Shown one piece after another: positions 21,968 to 25,462 of a stretch of 25,462 nt of DNA (within the stretch, counting starts at the first letter, position 1; the number at the start of each line of letters is the position of its first letter). The translations under genes and the position numbers were made by a program. The notes beneath the pieces were generated by a model. The model saw nothing but the letters and a program-made list of their open reading frames with translations, was not told the origin of the DNA and did not search any database. This DNA is from Empedobacter sp036647415 (GTDB taxonomy: Bacteria > Bacteroidota > Bacteroidia > Flavobacteriales > Weeksellaceae): positions 1 through 25,462 of the forward strand of contig NZ_JAVXKG010000041.1 in assembly GCF_036647415.1 (NCBI RefSeq), in the 5' to 3' direction.

Positions 21968-23964
21968 AAGTTTACGCTTAATATTATTTTGAATTGACGA
22001 CCCGGCATTGGATAATTTGAGACAATATCATATTGTTGGTTCAAAACATTATTTAATTCGAATGATGTTTTGAATGAGTATTGATTGATTTTAAATTCTT
22101 TATGAACTCCTAAATCATTTGTAAACCAAGGATTAAGTCGATTATATTTATTATTGTCTAAATGAACATTGTATCGTTCGCCGACATAAATAAAACTGTA
22201 GTTAAAATTCCACGTTTTGTAAGCAGCGCTCAACACAAAAGATCCACTATGCTTTGGTGTATATGGAATTTGATTTTTGTAGTAACTTTTCTTCGAGTTC
22301 GAATAGTCTAAGGCTTCTAAAAAACTATAATTCACCATTGGCGAAATTTCTACTTCACCTAACTGAAATGTTGAACGAATTTTGAAATCAACACCTTTCA
22401 TTTTCGTTAAACCAATATTTAACATTGTAAATCGAAATAAACTTCCTGATGCCGAGGCTGTAATTTTATCTTTTACCTCATTATAATACGCATCAACTTG
22501 AAGAGTTAAATTCTTAAAAAAATTTTGAGACGATTTAGCGTATGTAAAACCAATATTATATTGTTTAGAATATTCTGGTTTCAGATTAGCATAACCAATA
22601 TTGGTATAATACAAATCATTAAAAGTTGGCATTCTAAATATATTCTTATAAAATGCTCTAATATTAAAATCTACCGAAGAAAATGGTTGATAACTTGCAA
22701 TAATAGTAGGTGTCCAAACATTTCTATCTGGCGATTTGGTATTCATTTCTACTTTTTCTTGAACAAAAGTTCCCAACAAACTTCCTTGTAAACTCAATCT
22801 CCCAAAACGATAAGTAGACGCAAATGCAACAAGATTTGTAAATCGCTGTGGATAAGAGAAATTTGCTAAATCTGCATCTAAATTATTGTACTGAAAATCT
22901 GTTGAAGCACTAACATCCCATTTATTATTAATAGAATATATATTTGCCCAAGTCGCATAAAATTCGCGCTGTATATATTTATTTTCAGTTTTTACAGTAG
23001 AAACGGTGTCGGTATAATGTGTGAAATCGTAAGCAAATTTCGCAGCAAATTTTGACTGAAAATTTTTAAATCGCTTTTCATAAGCTCCTTGTACAAAATA
23101 ATTTTTATCGACCAAAGTTTGTCCACGACCATCAAATCTTCCACGAACAATTGCAGCAGGTATTCCACGATCAGATTCGTACAAATATCCTTTTACATTC
23201 CAATTCGAGAAATATCCCTTTCCTACCAATCCTAATTCTACACGCTTTCCTTCAACTTGACCATCTTTTCTCGTCAATACTGTATCATAAGCCGTAGAAC
23301 CATCTAAATTTTTGCGTTGATATCTAAATTTATATTTCCCGTTTGTTTTCAGATATTCAGCACTTATAACAGCTGCTAAACGATCATTTATTTTTTGTTC
23401 TATTCGTATTGATGGATTTATAAGTTGTATAGAACCTAACTTATATCGAAGTAAACTATTTGTTTTTTTATTATCTATAAAACTAGGTCTTTTTGTTTGC
23501 AGATAAATGGCAGACGCAGAAGCATAATCTTTTGCTGATTGAAAAATATTACTTTTTTGTCCATTATAAAGACTAATAACTTCCATATCGTCCAAAGAAA
23601 ATTTTCCGAGATCAACTATTCCATTTTGAGCATTTCCTAATTGTATTCCATCATAAAAAACGCCCACATGTTGCGTTCCCATTCCACGGACATCAATCGT
23701 TTTTAAACCACCAACACCTCCATAATCTTTTAGTTGAACACCGGCAAAGTAACGCACAGCATCGGCAACCGAATGACTATTTAGCGCATGTAATTGCTCT
23801 CCTTTTAATTCCTGAACTGGAATAATAGATTTTTCATTTGTCGTTAAAATTTCGACTTGTTGTAACTGTAAAATACTATCACGAACAATTTGTGCATGTG
23901 CAAAATTATTCCCAAGTAATATTAAACAACAACAAATTAAAGTATAAAGATTTCTCATTAGCAT
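21964..23964 (-). CDS. btuB: BtuB-type TonB-dependent cobalamin receptor
   Basis: A 666-residue outer-membrane transporter. Signal peptide (LYTLICCCLILLGNNFAHAQ), possible TonB box near QQVEILTTN, plug domain (about 50-170: VADAVRYFAGVQLKDYGGVGGLKTIDVRGMG and VFYDGIQLGNAQNG), then a barrel ending PGRQFKIILSVNL. It lacks the carboxypeptidase-like N-domain of the receptor at 6460-9198 and is about 250 residues shorter, in line with BtuB/FepA-size receptors. Two in-frame ATGs (23964 and 23958) are both possible starts. It is the first gene after a cobalamin riboswitch, so expression should fall when B12 is plentiful. The substrate call rests on that riboswitch and on the BtuG-like gene that follows. 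Confidence 0.92.
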   Translation of the reverse strand: MLMRNLYTLICCCLILLGNNFAHAQIVRDSILQLQQVEILTTNEKSIIPVQELKGEQLHALNSHSVADAVRYFAGVQLKDYGGVGGLKTIDVRGMGTQHVGVFYDGIQLGNAQNGIVDLGKFSLDDMEVISLYNGQKSNIFQSAKDYASASAIYLQTKRPSFIDNKKTNSLLRYKLGSIQLINPSIRIEQKINDRLAAVISAEYLKTNGKYKFRYQRKNLDGSTAYDTVLTRKDGQVEGKRVELGLVGKGYFSNWNVKGYLYESDRGIPAAIVRGRFDGRGQTLVDKNYFVQGAYEKRFKNFQSKFAAKFAYDFTHYTDTVSTVKTENKYIQREFYATWANIYSINNKWDVSASTDFQYNNLDADLANFSYPQRFTNLVAFASTYRFGRLSLQGSLLGTFVQEKVEMNTKSPDRNVWTPTIIASYQPFSSVDFNIRAFYKNIFRMPTFNDLYYTNIGYANLKPEYSKQYNIGFTYAKSSQNFFKNLTLQVDAYYNEVKDKITASASGSLFRFTMLNIGLTKMKGVDFKIRSTFQLGEVEISPMVNYSFLEALDYSNSKKSYYKNQIPYTPKHSGSFVLSAAYKTWNFNYSFIYVGERYNVHLDNNKYNRLNPWFTNDLGVHKEFKINQYSFKTSFELNNVLNQQYDIVSNYPMPGRQFKIILSVNL

Positions 23965-24041
23965 TAATTAGCTGTTGCTAACGAGAGTATATGAAGTAAA
24001 TTTAGACAAGTAAAAAACCTATCCAAAATTATGTTCTTCAC

Positions 24042-24236
24042 GCTTTAGTCCCCGAAAGCATTCAAAAAATTATCATTTTGGTAGGTCTTCTGACTTACTC
24101 CTTTTTAGAAAATCCTTCCCATTCTTGCGAACAGTGGATAAACATAGTTTCTAAAAATATGGAGCTTACAGCAGCGGGTCTGCTCAGGATTTTCACCTGA
24201 TTCCCTGTTACGGAACGGTTAAGTTCGCACCAAATG
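24042..24236 (-). ncRNA. Cobalamin (B12) riboswitch with L5-L13 kissing loop
   Basis: The - strand carries the hallmarks of the Rfam cobalamin element in order: P1 5' strand (near 24229-24236, ATTTGGTGCG), AGGGAATCAGGTGAAAATCC, P5 hairpin 24171-24183 with loop ACCCG, the B12 box CCACTG (near 24132-24137), GGGAAGGATT, and AAGTCAGAAGACCTACC closing P1 at about 24076-24097. A P13 hairpin follows (stem 24042-24046 with 24055-24059) whose loop contains CGGG, complementary to CCCG of the P5 loop. This is the kissing interaction used by class I elements. It controls the operon starting with the BtuB-type receptor 78 bp downstream. Confidence 0.95.
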
Positions 24237-24241
24237 TTTTT

Positions 24242-24249
24242 CAAAAATA
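24242..24249 (-). promoter_or_regulatory. -7 box of the B12 operon
   Basis: The - strand reads TATTTTTG, matching TAnnTTTG at all fixed positions. A start site about 6-7 nt downstream would fall at about 24235, right where the riboswitch P1 strand begins. The -33 box is not clear. Confidence 0.6.
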
Positions 24250-24304
24250 GTTAATATATCTTGAATATTCTACATTTTTGACAAATTAAGAACCCAATTA
24301 TTAC

Positions 24305-24335
24305 AAACAAAAAAAGTTGACGACTTGTCAACTTT
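24305..24335 (-). terminator. Terminator of the Coa1-type gene
   Basis: Perfect 9-bp inverted repeat (24313-24321 and 24327-24335, 5-nt loop), followed on the - strand by a U run (plus A run 24309-24315). It separates this gene from the B12 operon promoter. Confidence 0.85.
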
Positions 24336-24338
24336 ATA

Positions 24339-24782
24339 TTATTCTTTTATTTTCTGAATTTCAATTAATTCTTTCGTTTCATCAATATAAACTGAAATAT
24401 TTTCGTAATTCCACTTATCAAATTCTTTCTTACCTTTAATCAAAGCCTTTCCTGTTCCTTTAGATCCTTTTATTGGTACAGAAATATCTGCATTACCCGT
24501 ATCATTAGTAATAGCAATATTACCACTAAAAATACCATCTGTTTCTATATTTGTACCCAATTGCTCTTTAACCTCAGAATTATGATTGATTATACTCATT
24601 GCATGGCTTGTAACATCATTATCATTAACAACCTTACTTATTCCCCAAAATGCACCACCAACCAATAAAACTATAAATAAACCAACCATAGATAAGCAGC
24701 CAATTGGTACAGCCCATTTCCAATTACGTTTAAACCAATTTTCTTTTGGTAATAATTGATTGTCAAATTGTTTTTCGTCCAT
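24339..24782 (-). CDS. Coa1/Tim21-like membrane protein (cytochrome c oxidase assembly factor family)
   Basis: 147 residues. A short cytoplasmic N-terminus with WFKRNWKWAVPIGC leads into one membrane helix (about 25-48, VGLFIVLLVGGAFWGI). The C-terminal domain follows (about 55-147): SHAMSIINHNSEVKEQLG, then IETDGIFSGNIAITNDTGNADISVPIKGSKGTGKALI. The pattern of a repeated A-x-x-x-I/A-x-x-N-x-x-V-x-x-x-L-G helix followed by a small beta domain is that of the Coa1 family, many bacterial members of which are annotated as cytochrome c oxidase assembly factor. No oxidase genes are nearby, so a direct role in oxidase assembly is unproven. It lies downstream of the rRNA operon end, separated by 620 bp. 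Confidence 0.75.
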   Translation of the reverse strand: MDEKQFDNQLLPKENWFKRNWKWAVPIGCLSMVGLFIVLLVGGAFWGISKVVNDNDVTSHAMSIINHNSEVKEQLGTNIETDGIFSGNIAITNDTGNADISVPIKGSKGTGKALIKGKKEFDKWNYENISVYIDETKELIEIQKIKE

Positions 24783-25008
24783 AATAATTTTTGATTGATA
24801 ATATAAATGTAATAAATTTTCACATCAAAAAACAAATGATAACATTGTAATGAATAGAATCCATTATAAAAATTAGATAAACTTAATGATATTTACTACT
24901 TTTTTACATACTCTCAAATAATATTCAGACCTAAATTTCTATAAGAAATAAGTAATATTACTCTCAATTCTTTCGAAATTTGTATTTCTACCTTCGTAAT
25001 TTTATTTT

Positions 25009-25160
25009 GGGCGTTCCCTCGCTCATAAAATCCAATAAAAAAGTAACATTGTATTTCAGCTTGGTCGGGCTATTCACTCCAATCTTTTGTGGAAGAAGAT
25101 TTGGGTACAATAATAACATTCAGATATCCACAAAAGGATTTCCGCTGCTATCCCTAACGC
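25009..25160 (+). ncRNA. Candidate structured non-coding element (flavobacterial intergenic type)
   Basis: This part of the 24783-25408 gene-free stretch is more GC-rich than its surroundings and has nested pairing. GCGTT 25011-25015 can pair with AACGC 25156-25160, and a long inner stem joins 25081-25093 with 25127-25140. Blocks GGGCGTTCCCTC, GGTCGGGCTATTCACTCC and ATCCCTAACGC resemble sequences I recall as dispersed in many flavobacterial genomes, where they are often mis-annotated as short proteins. TACCTTCG at 24989-24996 is one mismatch from a -7 box in the + direction. Bases 24783-25008 otherwise hold only AT-rich sequence with no gene seen. Confidence 0.45.
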
Positions 25161-25167
25161 AAACTTA

Positions 25168-25215
25168 CTTTTAAGTTATAAGTTTTAAGTTCTACGTTAA
25201 CACTTTCTAATTTCA
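25168..25215 (+). repeat. Short heptad-period array
   Basis: 7-mers GTTATAA, GTTTTAA, GTTCTAC and GTTAACA follow one another from 25175, with TA recurring every 7 bp, flanked by looser copies. The same units (GTTATAC, GTTTTAA, GTTCTAG) recur in the array at 25310-25400. Confidence 0.45.
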
Positions 25216-25270
25216 ACTAAAAATAAGAGATATAGTTTAGTCATAAATGAAGTAATAAATATAAGCCCTT

Positions 25271-25300
25271 CTGTCCTGCTGAACTCGTTTCAGCACCGCA
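25271..25300. repeat. Dispersed-type hairpin (TGCTGAA ... TTCAGCA)
   Basis: A 7-bp perfect inverted repeat (25277-25283 and 25289-25295) with a 5-nt loop is set in GC-richer sequence. It resembles a short palindromic intergenic repeat I recall from Bacteroidota genomes. There is only one copy in this window, so repeat status is from memory and not shown here. Confidence 0.35.
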
Positions 25301-25309
25301 TCTTACAAA

Positions 25310-25400
25310 GTTCTAGGTCGTAAGTTATACGTTTTAAGTATTTTCTCTCTAACTTCTAGTTACCAATTCCTAATCCCTAGTCTCTCATTCCTAAAATCTA
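25310..25400 (+). repeat. Degenerate heptad array of 13 units beside the rRNA terminator
   Basis: From GTTCTAG (25310) to AAATCTA (25400) the sequence divides into 13 consecutive 7-mers without gaps. TA (usually CTA or TTA) recurs every 7 bp, with one 1-bp phase slip around 25338-25351; examples are ACTTCTA, ATTCCTA (twice) and ATCCCTA. It abuts the terminator of the rRNA operon on its downstream side. Confidence 0.5.
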
Positions 25401-25404
25401 TTGC

Positions 25405-25442
25405 ATAAAAAAAGTCTCAAGAATTAAATCTTGAGACTTTTT
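25405..25442 (-). terminator. Terminator of the rRNA operon
   Basis: A perfect 14-bp inverted repeat (25409-25422 and 25429-25442, 6-nt loop) is followed on the - strand by a U run (plus A run 25406-25413). It lies 8 bp from the end of the 5S rRNA sequence. Confidence 0.9.
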
Positions 25443-25449
25443 ATAAAAA

Positions 25450-25462
25450 CTGGCGACGACCT
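25450..25462 (-). rRNA. 5S rRNA, 3' end only
   Basis: The last 13 bases read on the - strand AGGTCGTCGCCAG, the conserved 3' end of bacterial 5S rRNA (usually ...GAGAGTAGGTCGTCGCCAG in Bacteroidota). A strong terminator follows at once. The rest of the gene and presumably 23S and 16S rRNA lie beyond the right edge. The match is short, but sequence and context agree. Confidence 0.85.

Noticed and set aside
24980..25174. 64-residue open frame on the + strand
   Set aside because: It lies inside the candidate structured element; the translation is typical of short proteins mis-called in this kind of intergenic sequence, and no protein features support it.
25310..25400. Possible CRISPR array
   Set aside because: Units are 7 bp and degenerate, with no 20-40-bp repeats or unique spacers and no cas genes.

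Overview
The window looks like a chromosomal segment of a flavobacterium (Bacteroidota, Flavobacteriia, probably the Weeksellaceae/Empedobacter-Chryseobacterium side). The DNA is AT-rich, start sites lack Shine-Dalgarno sequences, promoter -7 boxes of the Bacteroidota type TAnnTTTG occur, and there are TonB-dependent receptors with carboxypeptidase-like N-domains, lipoproteins with acidic residues after the lipid cysteine, and a type IX secretion (T9SS) C-terminal sorting domain. Species-level assignment is inference.

Layout. 1-935: end of an unrecognised + gene, a shared terminator, a small membrane protein and a GNAT acetyltransferase (both -). 1032-5067: metG (+), then on the - strand an AT-rich orphan, an SPFH/band-7 membrane protein and a SufT-type Fe-S assembly factor. 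5261-11124: a possible phosphate-responsive module. A TonB receptor and a beta-helix lipoprotein (-) diverge from a PhoB/PhoR-like two-component pair (+), and the shared intergenic region holds a run of 7-bp repeats every 11 bp, the geometry of a PhoB binding site. 11121-17078: a small membrane protein, leuS with an unusually long AT-rich segment just before its KMSKS loop, a second GNAT enzyme, and an outer-membrane-barrel plus secreted-protein pair. 17134-24249: a vitamin B12 uptake operon on the - strand. It runs from a -7 box through a cobalamin riboswitch to a BtuB-type TonB receptor, a BtuG-type surface beta-propeller lipoprotein, a PKD-type lipoprotein, a DUF4465 lipoprotein and a second beta-propeller carrying a T9SS sorting domain. 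24339-24782: a Coa1-type membrane protein. 24783-25408: non-coding, with a candidate structured element and repeats. 25409-25462: terminator and last bases of a 5S rRNA gene on the - strand, so an rRNA operon ends here.

The most interesting material is (i) the B12 operon, which puts two related beta-propellers on the surface by two export routes and adds two little-understood lipoproteins; (ii) the TonB/beta-helix pair next to PhoB-like repeats; (iii) the extra segment in the essential leucyl-tRNA synthetase; and (iv) degenerate 7-bp-period arrays that recur beside the 3' ends of metG, leuS and the rRNA operon. No mobile element, CRISPR array, tRNA gene or phage gene was seen.
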